Below the pieces are notes generated by a model, which was not told where the DNA came from, ran no database searches, and saw nothing but the letters and a program-made list of their open reading frames with translations. From positions 50,983,227 to 51,047,226 of the forward strand of contig CM055107.1 in NCBI GenBank assembly GCA_029204225.1: a stretch of DNA of 64,000 bases, written 5' to 3'. Below, one piece after another: positions 41,104 through 53,299 of the stretch (positions are counted from its first letter, which is position 1; each line of letters begins with the position of its first letter). The DNA comes from Diphasiastrum complanatum (Eukaryota > Streptophyta > Lycopodiopsida > Lycopodiales > Lycopodiaceae). The translations under genes were made by a program, and so were the position numbers.

Positions 41104-44100
41104 TATGGATTTGCATCAATCAGAAGGTGGAGCTACTTCTTGTACTTTCTCAATTTTTGTGGACTTCTCCTTGCATGTTACTTCCAGGTGGTGGAATTGA
41201 TCTCCAAGTAGGTGGCTTCTCTGAATTTGGTGTACTTTCAGCCTACAGATCATAATTATGGGGTTTCTCCATAGTTTTTGGTGGAAATCTATGGATTTTT
41301 GATGATTTTAGTGGATCTTTCACCTAGAATTGAAGTTTTTTGCTTGAAATTGATCATAGGTACTGGTGTAGTACATTTTACATATTGTACTTGCTGTTTT
41401 ACAGTCATTATTGATTGGATCTAATGATTGCATGATGTTGAAATAGTCAAAATGTAGATTTGATAGTGATTTTGGACCAAAAATTGGGATTTTTGGACCA
41501 TAAATGGGCTATAGAAACCATGTTTGACTAGAATCAAAACATTTAGTGCTTGCATGCAATGGATTTATAGGGATTTGGATCTGATTGCATGAATTTGTGG
41601 ATTTTTCTCACAAAATTGGTCAAAAACCAAGGTTTTTCTCAAAATTCTCAGCCAAGACTTGGTATGAACATTTTCAGAGATGTAATGAAGCCGTCCCTGA
41701 GCTTTCATGAAGTTTGGAAGGGATTAGACACCATTAGAGGGCTCAAAACACCAAAAATTAGTGTATTTTTAATGATTTCTCTCAATTGGGGGTCTGAACC
41801 TGTTGGTTCTTGTATAAAGATATGATGGATTGCATCTATTTTGAGCCATCATGCATCCAATTTGGATAGGTGAGCATTAGACACCATCATGTTGAAGTTT
41901 TGCTTGTTGAAGGAGGCCAATAATGCATTTTTTGCATGATCTGAGCTTATGATTGCTTGCTAGACCTGTTAGAAGCTTCTATGCCTCTCTAATAAACCTT
42001 AGTAGAGTGCTTGTAACCTCTGATCCAAGGCTTTTTGGGCTGGGATGTGTTTTTTGAAGATTCCTCTCCACAAAAGTGCGCCCTCCTACCTGTTTTTCAT
42101 GCATTTATTGCTCGCACGTGTGAATCCAGGGGTGCAGGGTGATGTGGCAAGTTCCTTGTAGACCCACTCTCCCTCCGTACTGTGCTTTACAACGACCAAT
42201 TTGGTGTCTTGTAGAGAAAGTAATGGTTGTCAGAAGTTTGGCAATTTTTGAGCTAAAATTTGCAAAAATTTTAAAATGTTCTGATGCATGCATGCCTGTA
42301 ACTCAGTGTAGTGCTTGTCTGTTGATGAAAATGAATGGATAGACCTATATGCATACATGGATGTATGTTGCATGCGTAATCAGTAGATTGATCAGAAGAT
42401 TTCTTGCATGAAGCTATTTCGGCAATTCTAGATCAAAAAGTAGATTTCCTAATGGCTAGGCTAATTACGGAATTTTTTTTGTTTTTTCAAAAAAGTCAGT
42501 GCATGTCGAGTTTTGATATGTGACAGTGTTTGTGAGTTTGATAAATCGATCATATTAATCAATTTTCACAGTTGGTCCATTTCGAACTGATTTTGTGAAT
42601 CCCAGTGCCAATTTCCCAGTTTCTTGGCAATTTACGTAAAAATTGATTTTTATTAAAATCATTGCATGTCATATAAGATGCATGCCGGATGTTTCAAATC
42701 CTTCCAATATGAGGTGGTAACTGTGAAACTGTCAAGTCGATGTTTGGTCGATTTTCATAGTTTAGGTCCATATTGAATGGAATTTGAAAATCCCAGTTTA
42801 CGTAAAATTTGAAGAAACCACGGACGTTTTCGATTTGTTCCAATTCTTTGGTTATTGATCAAACAGAAACGACTTATAAAGTGAATGATCTTACTGAGTT
42901 GAAATCAGTCGATTGTTAAGATCACTGTAACCTTCACTTTTACTTGAAGATTTTGTGAATCTGTCAATTAAGGAGCATTTCTTGTTTTGGGGACCAATAA
43001 GGACCAAGAATAATGTAAATCCAGAAGAACAGTTTTATGCTGATCTATAAGGGGATTCTTCAGGGATTAAGTGCGGCACTCAATGAACAAATCAAAATTG
43101 TCAGTGCTAAAGTTAGCGATACCAAATTGAACTTTTTCCTAGTACAAATTTGGGATTTTGTTAACCGGAACCATTTTTGGAAAGGGGAAAAAGAGTGGAA
43201 GTCTGAGATGTAGATGATTGCTGGTCTTAAGGATCCAATTATTTGATTTACATTCAATTCCTGAAGTATAACTAATTGCAAGTGAGAATAAAATTGAGAA
43301 TTATTTAAGATGACTGCCTCTGGGAATTTGGATTCCTTTTCTTCAGTGTGAATTAGAATTTTGAAAATTCAAGGATTCTAAGGGAGAAGTAGTGGCAAGA
43401 CTGATAATCCATTTATGGAACCATCTCTGTTTTGCAATTGGATTTGGATCTTGCAAAGTAATGCAGATAGAAGGTGTTCCATACAGGAATCTAGTAATTT
43501 GGATTCTTTTCAGTTATAGAGTATTTCTTTATAATGATAGTAACGACCAAGAGAGTTCTAACTTGTTAAAAGAATTAAGTTCTTTGTACCGATTCTGGAA
43601 TAGATATTAGATATCTAGGACAGTATGATATTCGGTTTTTGTTGAAATCTATGTTTCTTTTGGGTTAGTGATACATTCTATTGTATTGGGATGATACATT
43701 TTGTTTTGTCCATGATGGGTACAATATGAAATGGTATTCGGTGAGTAACACTAAAGAAGCATGAGAGATTTCAATTGTTAGGATTATCTCCTGGAATTGG
43801 TTGTGAATTTGATCCTATATCTGGGTATAGGATAGCCAAATCGTCTTTTTTGAATTTTTGGGCAAAACAGATGTGGATGCAGAGAATTCTTGGAGGAAAA
43901 GCTGGTGGTATGGGACATCAGTGATTCTAAAGGGGATTTCTTGGGTAGAATGATCTACAGACCGATGGTTAGGGATTGCTATAATGGTAATACTAACAGA
44001 GTCCATTGGTTTTTGTTAAGGGTATTTTGGAAAATTATGAGATATAGATCGATCCCTTAATAATATCTCATTAATTACAAAATATGGAAGCCCTTAAGTC

Positions 44101-45696
44101 TATTTCTCTATTTTATTAGACCTCTATTCTTTAGAACTTTCTTATTACATGACAATTGGATTGAGATTCATATAATTCCTTCCAGTGTAGAACTCTGTTC
44201 TAAAGGACTGTTATAATTATATGAAATTGTACTTCCATATAGGATTTTTGAATATGGCTACATCTATCATTCGGGATAAGATATTCTACGATTCTGAGAA
44301 AAAAGTCCTGTTTGTAATAGTATTGGATACTCATTACTGACTTTTTCGAATCTTTGATATCTTATATGTTGTCTCCTGGGAATAAGTCTTTCAAGGAATC
44401 AGCCAGTTGCATTGATTTTGAGAAAAAAATCTTGTATGTGTGCAATGGTAGAACTATCCAATTTGAAATAGACAAACTCTCTAAGTGATTATTTTGAGTA
44501 ATCTGGAACTAGATGAGTTTTGGGGTTATTGAGCTGTGAGATATTCATTAATATGGGAAGTATTGATAAAGATTAAATTAAGATTCACTGATTGTAACCA
44601 AGTACCATTTTTTATATGGATTGGATCAGTAGAATAAAGTTTTAATCTTAACAATATGTCCAAAGATGTATGTATGAGTTAGCCTAATCTTGGTTTGTAC
44701 GCTAAGATCTGTTGTAGGCTGATTGGTAGAAGAAATTTTGTTAATAAGAGTTAGATGGTTGGAAAACCTGTGACTTCAAATATTTCCCAGATATGTTATT
44801 TACTGAGTTCTTTGGTAGCTGAGTTGCAAGATTCTCAGTGAATTATGTGAGTAACATATGTAGATTGTGGATATCTGTCAATTTATAGCCTATGTTTATG
44901 TATAGGAACATAGATGGATAAGTTGCTTATGTACATCCTAATCTTGTGGATCTACTATGTGTTTCCTATGTACTGAGTTTATATCGTATACTTAAACTAG
45001 TCAGAGTACATAGACATATGAACGAGTAATGTGTGGAACAGTTACTTGCAGGTTAATGTCTCTTTCTGTGGAAAGAATAACTCATTAACTTATTTATGAT
45101 TTGGAAGAAGATCTAAATGTGGTGTTATACATGTATAATTGAGATCTGCACCTAGACATTTAAGATTTCTGAATCATTTACAATTGACTTAAGTAATTGG
45201 ATTACTCCTGATTAGAAGTTAATTGGATAAATAAGCAATGTGAAGAGAATTCACCGGGAACTGTTTATTTTGATCTATATTGTTTATAAGTCACATGATT
45301 AGTGAGTCATTTGGATTCATTTATGAGAACTGTGCATAGAATATAGAAGATTCTTGATATAGAATATTTCTTGAAGTAGAAATATCCTAAGTTATTGACT
45401 ATATCCCAGTGAGCTCATATACATACATTGGATGATAGAGTCTAACTAATGTCAAGGATAACCACTGAATTCAGTTGGAATTTAGTAGAACTTTATAATC
45501 TCTAGATGTGGTTCTAGGTGATTGTATAAAGTTTATAATTTGTTAAAGACAAATGTTATAATGGTCTTAAATCACTTGATTGATTGTAGAATATGGAACT
45601 CATAATCTGGTTAAGAATCGAAGTGGAAGAATATTCTTGAAATTCAGTAATTTTCCTTGTGGAAAAGATTTCAGAATGTTTCTTATATTTCCTGAG
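41104..45696 (+). mobile_element. E1 interior, left part; no readable gene
   Basis: About 4.6 kb between the E1 primer-binding site and the inserted chromovirus. I could not read gag, protease or RT motifs in any frame, so the coding region has decayed or been replaced by non-coding sequence. A cgcacgtgtgaa palindrome variant is at 42,114-42,125. The chromovirus target site TGGTA is at 45,697-45,701. Confidence 0.45.
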
Positions 45697-45701
45697 TGGT
45701 A

Positions 45702-46780
45702 TGTTACATACCTATGTAACTAGCAGTACTTCAGACCCCTAATAGTCCATTTAGTGTTGGGGGCTATATGGCAAGGTACCCTTAGGATTAAGGGTATGTG
45801 CCCTTGGATAAGGACAGGCAAGTGACTATACCTTAGTTGGAGGTATGGGGTCACGTGACCCTTGGATAAGGGGTACCCTTACTATTAAGGGTAGGTGCTT
45901 TAGATTAAGGTACTAGTGTCCTTGATTAAGGGCAGGTAGGTGTCTATGCCTTGGATGGAGGTATGGAACCTAGTGAGGTGTTAGAAAATCATTGAATGAC
46001 TATTTTTCTAAACCTTGGGCCTCAACCTTGAACCATATCACTTTATTGGTCTAGGACCAAAGTATACTTGCACAACTTGGGCAATGGGACCTAGTAGGAG
46101 GGCGCCCTTCTAAAGTGTCCATTGAGTTCCCAACTCCCACAAGAAAGGCATTCAAAGAGTCATAGGTTATGGAAGGAGTCTGTTGACATTCCATAAGCCT
46201 ATGGAGGCTCTTGGAGATTCTTTAACTCCCCTAGGCTTCTCTCTTTCTCATTGGATGAGCATGGAACTCCATAATGCATTGGAGGGGTCCATGGGCCATC
46301 TATATGAGGGTAGTAGGGCGCCCATTGTGGAGGAGAGATCTCTCTTGTTTGCTTGGCTTATGCTCTAGTGTTGCTACTAGTGTGTAGAGTGCTTTCTTGT
46401 GGTAGTATGCTTGAGGTTTGGATCTTGCTTATGGTATGAGACATAAGTAGGGTTTGGATCTTGAGTATGCTATGGAGTGTTGTGGTATGCTTGTGATTTG
46501 TTTATGGTTAGCAAGGGGGTGCTAGATAGGTCTTGCTTGGAGCTTAGATCTAGCTATGGTTGGGTGGTGAATACTTGAGGCCAGCTTGTTATCTATCTTT
46601 GTGTTTAAAGAGTAGGGACACAAGTGGAGAAGAGATCCTTGGAGGCTTGCAGATCCTTACTTGCAGGTGGAGGCATCCTAGCTTGGAGTTGGGAAGCATC
46701 TTGAAGCTTGCAGGTTGCTTGGAGGACATTTGGAGGCTCTACCTTGGATTTGGAGGACTTCCTCACCTCTACTTGTAAAA
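45702..46780 (+). repeat. chromovirus 5' LTR
   Basis: It begins TGTTACATACC and ends CTTGTAAAA. The normal CA end is AA in both LTRs, so that change came before insertion. A GGTCACGTGACC palindrome lies near 45,850, with CACG changed to CATG in the 3' copy. Confidence 0.95.
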
Positions 46781-46781
46781 G

Positions 46782-46793
46782 TGGTATCAGAGC
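46782..46793 (+). promoter_or_regulatory. chromovirus primer-binding site
   Basis: An exact TGGTATCAGAGC one base after the LTR. Confidence 0.95.
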
Positions 46794-47830
46794 TAGACAA
46801 AGGATGGTAACCTTTCTAACCTTCTTCAAGTTCTATTAAGATCACCAACTAATTTTTTTTTTGGGGAAGATTATAGGCTTTTCTAGTTGTAGGAAGCTTG
46901 TAGTTGAAGTACCCAATGAATCTAGTTCTCTTTGGAAGAGAGTAGTGATGCTTATAGAATTGTTTAGGGGCTGATTTTTGATAATGTTAGAGAAGTTTTA
47001 AAGTGGGCTTTGGTTTTTTAAAAGTTCTGAAAAAAGATTTGTGGGATAGGTAGAGGAAGTCTTTCTCTACATACACAAACTTTTTTTGGCAAAAAGATTG
47101 ATTCTAGCTATGTGTTTTGATCAAAACTAGTGTTTTTTTTTGCATAGATAAAGTGTTTGAAGTTCTGATTTTCATTTTGAAGTTCTGTTTTTCAGACCTG
47201 TAAATCTGAAAATCAGATCTGAAAAGTGAAGTTTTCATTCAAACTTCATTAGTTACACCTTTATATCTCCTAGTTTCATGAAGATGACAATGTAGGAAGG
47301 GAATGATAGTGTAACTTTGTGCATAAAACAAGTTTTGAAATTCTGTTTTTTGTCATTTTGAAGTTCTGATTTTCAGACCTGTAAATCTGAAAATCAGATC
47401 TGAAAATTGAAGTTTTCATAAAGCTTCATTAGTTATCCATTTCTAGAGACTAGTTTCTTGGTTTTGGAAATCTAGAATAGTGAGAAATGTGAAAACTTTG
47501 GTTGCTTTTGAAATGACAAATAGAATTGGAATGGGAATGGAATGGGAACTTTATGTAAACATTAGCTTGGATTAGTTGATTGAAGTTTACATAAAGATTT
47601 GGTTTTCATTTTTTGATTAAGGCAAATGTAGCTTGTTGTTGTTTTCCTCTTAAGCTTGGATTAAGCTTGCAAATAGTAGGCTTGGATTGAGCTTACAAAC
47701 AATAAGATTGAATGATTAGAAGTAAATGCTTTTTATTTGCATTGGATGTAACAATTGAAGCATTTCTATCATTCTAATTTGAGCACTTGTTGTTGTATTT
47801 GCATAATAGGAAAACACACAAGCAACCCTA
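46794..47830 (+). other. chromovirus leader with repeated hairpin motif
   Basis: About 1 kb of untranslated leader. A block of about 95 bp containing cagacctgtaaatctgaaaa and the palindrome tcagatctga occurs twice with offset 181 bp (near 47,173 and 47,354). Each copy could fold back in RNA. No coding sequence was seen. Confidence 0.6.
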
Positions 47831-48730
47831 ATGGATCAAACCAATGAAAACCCAACATTTGATCTATCAAACCCATCCAATGTGGCACAAGCTCTTGAAC
47901 TATTATACCAACAAATTCAAGCCACTAATAAGCAACTTCTTGAAACTAATCAAAGAAACCAAGACTTAGAGTCTAGGTTAGCTAATCAGAAAAAACATGT
48001 AGTTCCACCTCCTGTAAAAGTGTTTAAGGGGGAGAAGAAGGATAGGAACTTACAAGTGGTAAGTTCTTGGCTGAATGTTTGGAACAAATACTTTGCCATG
48101 AACCAATTCCCTGAATCTGAAAAGTTATCCACTGTCACTACGTTCCTTGAAGGAAGATCCTTAGTTTGGTGGGATGACTTAGTTGCAAAGGGCAATCAAC
48201 CTTGTACATGGGATGAATTTTGCAAGCTTTTTAGGGATTATTTTCTACCACTTTTAGATGACTATGAACACTTCCAAAAGTTGAGTCATCTAACCATGAA
48301 TAAAGGTTTGGAACAGTTTATTCAAGATTTTCATGAGTACCTGAATCCACTTTATAGTGATATTCCGCCTAAGGTACAAATGTTAATGTTTATTGATGGG
48401 TTACCAAAAGATTATCAAGTGGATGTTCATAGGAACCATCCAAAAACCCTAGAAGATGCTATTAGGGCTGCAAAATACTTTGATGACACACCTAAGCCAC
48501 CTAGGGGTCAACAGCCTAATGAGCAGAAAAAAGGTTTTTAATTTAAGAGGAAGGATAGGAAAGTTGTTAATAAAACACATCCCAATTCCAACAATTCTAA
48601 GAAAACCAAAAAAAACTTTAAAAAACATCATGGTGGCAATGATAAAGCTGAAGCTCGTAAGAAGAACCTGTGCTTCAAGTGCAATCGCGAGGGTCACCTT
48701 GCACGTGATTGCGTCAAAAAACAAGCTTCA
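47831..48730 (+). pseudogene. chromovirus gag
   Basis: The gag starts at ATG 47,831 (M-D-Q-T-N-E-N-P). It has a short coiled, Gln/Asn-rich N-terminus, then the retrotransposon gag domain with W-L-N-V-W-N-K-Y-F, F-L-E-G-R-S-L-V-W-W-D-D and F-C-K-L-F-R-D-Y-F. A TAA at 48,539-48,541 interrupts it, and the same frame then continues through a basic stretch to the zinc knuckle C-F-K-C-N-R-E-G-H-L-A-R-D-C (about 48,671-48,712). Gag forms the particle and binds element RNA. Apart from the one stop, the domain is well preserved, with all four zinc ligands. Confidence 0.92.
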
Positions 48731-49502
48731 ACCTCAGGTAATCTATCTCGAAGTAATGAGATGGATGTTTGTTTCCTTAGTTCTTTAGTTTTTGGTCCTA
48801 ATGACCACGGGATCCACTCATAACTTTATTAATGTAAATTTGGTGCAGACGCTAAACCTTCCTACCAAAAAAAGTGAGAAAAAATACCGTGTGACAATGG
48901 CATCGGGAAGTAATTCCGATTTGATGGATTTTATTGTTCCTGATGTAGAATTGCACGTTCAGGATTACTCTGAAAAACTAGAATTCCATGATGTTCAATT
49001 AGCTAATGTAGATACTGTTCTTGGGCAACAATGGCATTTTGATAAGAACAAATCATTGAGAATTGATTTTGTTGAAAAATCTTTATCTTTTATGCATGAG
49101 AATTCTTTAATTAAGATCAAGGCTAGTTTAAGTGTTGACACTAAAAATGTTAACCCTTATTCTAAACAGGAACTTAATTCTATTATGAAGAATTTTGACT
49201 TTAAAGTTTATTTATGTTTTCATAATGATATCATTTGCTCCAATGATGAAGAACTTAACATAAATGCCATGAATATACCCAGTGAGAACACTACAGAACT
49301 TGAAGCCTATAATGAACTTAGGCAGGAATTCAATGATGTTTTTTTAGACCTTCTTGTAGGTTTACCACCAGAAAGGACAGTTGATCATAAAATTGACCTA
49401 ATACCTGGAGCAATTTCAATTGCACAACGTCCTTATAGGATGAGTGCATCGGAAGAGGCTGAGGTAAATAGGCAATTACATGATTACCTGAAAAAGGGGT
49501 AG
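48731..49502 (+). pseudogene. chromovirus protease
   Basis: Retropepsin domain in the gag-pol polyprotein. A one-base gain near 48,804 falls inside the active-site region: the catalytic Asp is read in the gag frame, while the following T-G-S-T-H-N-F-I is read in the next frame. Downstream L-G-Q-Q-W-H-F and Y-S-E-K-L-E-F-H-D-V are typical. The open frame runs on through the linker (V-G-L-P-P-E-R-T-V-D-H-K-I-D-L-I-P-G) to a TAG at 49,500-49,502, at a position where relatives usually have Trp. Confidence 0.88.
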
Positions 49503-50290
49503 GTACAACCTAGTAAGTCTCCTTGGGCATCACCAGTGGTTCTGGTGGCCAAGAAGGATGAGACTATAAGGTTTTGCGTCGACTATAAGAAATTGAACAA
49601 GGTAACCATTAAGAATAGATATCCACTGCCGCGGATGGATGATCTAATAGACTATCTTGGTGGTGCTGGGTACTTTATCAAGATAGATTTAAGATCGGGC
49701 TACCATCAGATACGCATTAAGGCAGAAGATATACCAAAAACCGGGTTTCGAACTCGCTTTGGTCACTACGAATTTTTGGTGTTGCCTTTTGGTTTGACCA
49801 ATGCACTGGCAACTTTCCAACAAATGATGAACGATTCGTTCAGGCCATATTTGGGAAGATTCGTAGTGGTATTCTTAGATGATATCCTAGTGTTCAGTAA
49901 GACTTTGGCGGAACATAAAGAACATCTTAGGATTGTCTTGGACATTCTAAGAAGGGAAAAGCTCTTTGCCAAGGAGTCTAAGTGTGACTTTTTTGCCAAG
50001 GAATTGTCCTAATTGGGGCATAAGATTTCCGAACGGGGGGTGGAGATTGAGGCTGATCGTATCCAGAGGGTTATTGATTGGCCTATTCTCACCACAGTTC
50101 GGAAAATCAAGTCTTTTCTGGGGTTTGTGGGATTTTTTCGTCGGCATATTCCCCAATTTGCTCGATTGGCATTTCCCCTTACCCAGGCCTTGAAAGGCTA
50201 TAAGAAACTAAGCCGGAGGGCTAAGAGTCCACTAGTGGTGTGGACGGAGGATATGAATAATTGTTTTGAGTTGCTTAAGAAAAGTGTCAC
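49503..50290 (+). pseudogene. chromovirus reverse transcriptase
   Basis: RT palm and fingers: [62 protein letters not shown] and [10 protein letters not shown] (catalytic DD near 49,875). A TAA at 50,010-50,012 interrupts the frame before G-H-K-I-S-E-R-G-V-E. Everything else is intact, including all three catalytic aspartates. It copies element RNA into DNA from the tRNA primer. Confidence 0.95.
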
Positions 50291-50700
50291 TTCGGCACCA
50301 ATACTAATCATTGGCGATCCTAATAAGACTTTTGTGGTTAGGACCGATGCCAGTGATTATGCTATTGGAGCTGTTTTGATGCAGGATGGACATTCTGTGG
50401 CTTATGAAAGCAAGAAACTCAATCCTGCTCAGTCCAGGTATTGTACCTATGAGAAGGAACTGTTTGCAATTGTTCATTCCTTGAAAATTTGGCGACATTA
50501 TTTGTATGGAGCCAGATTTGAAGTTTTGATGGATCATCAGACTCTTGGATATTTCTGTGATGCTATAGATTTAAAGGGGAGGCAAGCTAGATGGGTTGAG
50601 CTGATGCAAATCTTTGACTTTTCTATACGTTATTGTAAAGGAAGTCAAAATACTCTAGCGGATGCTCTGAGTCGGTTACCAGTTATTAATCAGTTGTGCT
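50291..50700 (+). pseudogene. chromovirus RNase H
   Basis: RT-associated RNase H with R-T-D-A-S-D-Y-A-I-G-A-V-L (first Asp), Y-C-T-Y-E-K-E-L (Glu), L-M-D-H-Q-T-L (second Asp) and N-T-L-A-D-A-L-S-R (last Asp). All catalytic residues are visible. It follows the RT connection in the same frame. Confidence 0.93.
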
Positions 50701-52190
50701 TTACTGTTATAGAACCGGAGTTGTTTCAGTCTCTTCAAGGACTATATGAGTCTGATCCTTTTTTTGGAAAGTATTGGCAACAAGTACTTTCGGGGTTCGA
50801 TTCAGGGTTGCAAGATTCCTCGAATCAGGGAAAGACTGAAACGGATTTCCTAATTCGAAACAGGATTTTGTTTCGTAAAGGAAAGGTGTGTGTACCGGAG
50901 AATGACACTGTAAGGGCCCAAATCTTGCATGAGTGTCATGATAGTCCATGCGCAGGACATCCGGGTATACAAAGAACGCTTGACTTAGTTCGAAGGCAAT
51001 TTTGGTGGCCTAAGATGAAAAGTTAGGTAGAGGCTATGTACTTAAATGTACTAAGTGCCAGTTAGATAAAGCTGAGAGGCTAAAAGCTAGTGGCCTATTA
51101 CATCCTTTAGATATTCCTACCGGAAAGTGGGAAAGTATATCTATGGATTTTGTGGTCGGGCTTCCACGTACAGGGAAGGGCCACGATTCGGTTTGGGTCA
51201 TTGTTGACAGACTTACGAAGTTTGCTCAATTTATCCCAACGAAAACTATTGTTAAAGCTTCAGAACTAACTCAACTGTTTGTTGAGAAGCTTTTTCGACT
51301 ATACGGGTGCCTTGCGATATTGTCAGTGACCGTGACCCAAAATTCACTGGGAATTTTTGGCAAGCAGTATTTGAAAAGTTGGAAACAACTTTAAGTTTAA
51401 GTTCTACAGATCATCCGGAATCAGACGGTCAAACGGAAAGGACCAATCAGACGATGGAGGATATGCTTCGAGCATATGTGGGCCATCGGCAGTTTGATTG
51501 GGAACAGTACCTTCCACTGGTGGAATTTGCATATAACAGTGCAAAACATTCAACGACCAGATTCAGCCCTTTCATGCTTATGTATGGTTTTCAACCTCGA
51601 TCACCAATTACTGTTGGCATGAAAAACCTATGGGTGCAGGCCGCAACTAATTTCCTTGCGGATATGCAAGAAATGTTATAGCTGGCTAAAGATAGCATAA
51701 GAAGTGCCCAGGACAGGGCAAGGCACTATGTTGATCTATCTCAGAAGCACAAGGTATTCATGGTCAACGACTGGGTGTTTTTGAGAGTCCCTAGTCACTC
51801 TAGGGGCTTGAAAACTATTAAGTGTGCAAAGTTGACACCTAGGTATTGCGGTCCTTTTAAGGTTATCCAAGTGATAAACAAGGTTGCATACAAACTAGAA
51901 CTTCCAGCTAACGTTGGAATTCATCCTGTTTTCCACGTTAGTAAGTTGAAAACCTCGTTGGGGGTTGGGGATACCCTGGTCCCTGTGGAAGATCTAGTGG
52001 AACTTCTTCGTGATGAGTCCATGAGTGGACCACCTGAACCCGAGGCGATTGTTAATAGCCGGTAGAGAACTCTACGGAGTAGAGTGCTTCAGGAATTTTT
52101 AGTCAGGTGGAGGGGCAAATCAGAAGAGGAGAATACCTAGGAAAAGGAGGCTGATCTCCAAAAGAATTTTCCAAATTTTTCCCTACAAGG
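50701..52190 (+). pseudogene. chromovirus integrase with chromodomain-like tail
   Basis: Zinc domain: H-E-C-H-D-S-P-C-A-G-H-P-G and, after a one-base loss near 51,022, K-C-T-K-C-Q. Core: S-M-D-F-V-V-G-L-P, I-V-S-D-R-D-P-K-F-T-G-N-F-W and S-D-G-Q-T-E-R-T-N-Q supply D, D and E. A further frameshift lies near 51,305 and stops are at 51,679 (Q codon) and 52,063. The C-terminal part has [19 protein letters not shown] and [10 protein letters not shown]. After the stop at 52,063 the frame reads E-F-L-V-R-W-R-G-K-S-E-E-E-N-T, a stop at 52,138, then E-K-E-A-D-L, the pattern of a chromodomain. This tail is known to steer chromovirus insertion toward particular chromatin. Confidence 0.92.
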
Positions 52191-52202
52191 AAAAATTTAA
52201 GT

Positions 52203-52216
52203 TTAGGGGGAAGGAA
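52203..52216 (+). promoter_or_regulatory. chromovirus polypurine tract
   Basis: The purine-rich run AGGGGGAAGGAA directly before the 3' LTR primes plus-strand DNA. Confidence 0.9.
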
Positions 52217-53294
52217 TATTACATACCTATGTAACTAGCAGTACTTCAGACCCCTAATAGTCCATTTAGTGTTGGGGGCTATATGGCAAGGTACCCTTAG
52301 GATTAAGGGTATGTGTCCTTGGATAAGGACAGACAAGTGACTATACCTTAGTTGAAGGTATGGGGTCATGTGACCCTTGGATAAGGGGTACCCTTACTAT
52401 TAAGGATAGGTGCCTTAGATTAAGGTACTAGTGTCCTTGATTAAGGGCAGGTAGGTGTCTATGCCTTGGATGGAGGTATGGAACCTAGTGAGGTGTTAGA
52501 AAATCATTGGATGACTATTTTTCTAAACCTTGGGTCTCAACCTTGAACCATATCACTTTATTGGTCTAGGACCAAAGTATACTTGCACAACTTGGGCAAT
52601 GGGACCTAGTAGGAGGGCGCCCTTCTAAAGTGTCCATTGAGTTCCCAACTCCCACAAGAAAGGCATTCAAAGAGTCATAGGTTATGGAAGGAGTCTGTTG
52701 ACATTCCATAAGCCTATGGAGGCTCTTGGAGATTCTTTAACTTCCCTAGGCTTCTCTCTTTCTCATTGGTAGAGCATGGAACTCCATAATGCATTGGAGG
52801 GGTCCATGGGCCATCTATATGAGGGTAGTAGGGCGCCCATTGTGGAGGAGAGATCTCTCTTGTTTGCTTGGCTTATGCTCTAGTGTTGCTACTAGTGTGT
52901 AGAGTGCTTTCTTGTGGCAGTATGCTTGAGGTTTGGATCTTGCTTATGGTATGGGACATAAGTAGGGTTTGGATCTTGAGTATGCTATGGAGTGTTGTGG
53001 TATGCTTGTGATTTGTTTATGGTTAGCAAGGGGGTGCTAGATAGGTCTTGCTTGGAGCTTGGATCTAGCTATGGTTGGGTGGTGAATACTTGAGGCCAGC
53101 TTGTTATCTATCTTTGTGTTTAAAGAGTAGGGACACAGGTGGACGAGAGATCCTTGGAGGCTTGCAGATCCTTACTTGCAGGTGGAGGCATCCTAGCTTG
53201 GAGTTGGGAAGCATCTTGAAGCTTGCAGGTTGCTTGGAGGACATTTGGAGGCTCTACCTTGGATTTGGAGGACTTCTCACCTCTACTTGTAAAA
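52217..53294 (+). repeat. chromovirus 3' LTR
   Basis: 1,078 bp. It begins TATTACATACC where the 5' LTR has TGTTACATACC, so the TG end has decayed by G to A. It ends CTTGTAAAA, followed by the TGGTA duplication. Confidence 0.95.
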
Positions 53295-53299
53295 TGGTA

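Larger units (their letters stand above)
45702..53294 (+). mobile_element. complete chromovirus (Ty3-gypsy) with two LTRs
   Basis: Full-length element: 5' LTR 45,702-46,780, primer site 46,782-46,793, leader, gag-pol 47,831-52,190, polypurine tract, 3' LTR 52,217-53,294. It is flanked by the 5-bp duplication TGGTA at 45,697-45,701 and 53,295-53,299, which proves a single insertion event into element E1. The LTRs differ at 18 positions plus one single-base indel over 1,078 bp (counted by eye), about 1.7 percent. The pol order protease-RT-RNase H-integrase with a chromodomain-like C-terminus places it among plant chromoviruses. It cannot make its own proteins now: six stops and three frameshifts interrupt gag-pol. 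Confidence 0.95.

Noticed and set aside
46183-46829. Several open frames of 60-75 codons in the chromovirus LTR
   Set aside because: They recur in the 3' LTR, show no motif, and overlap promoter sequence; they are chance frames.
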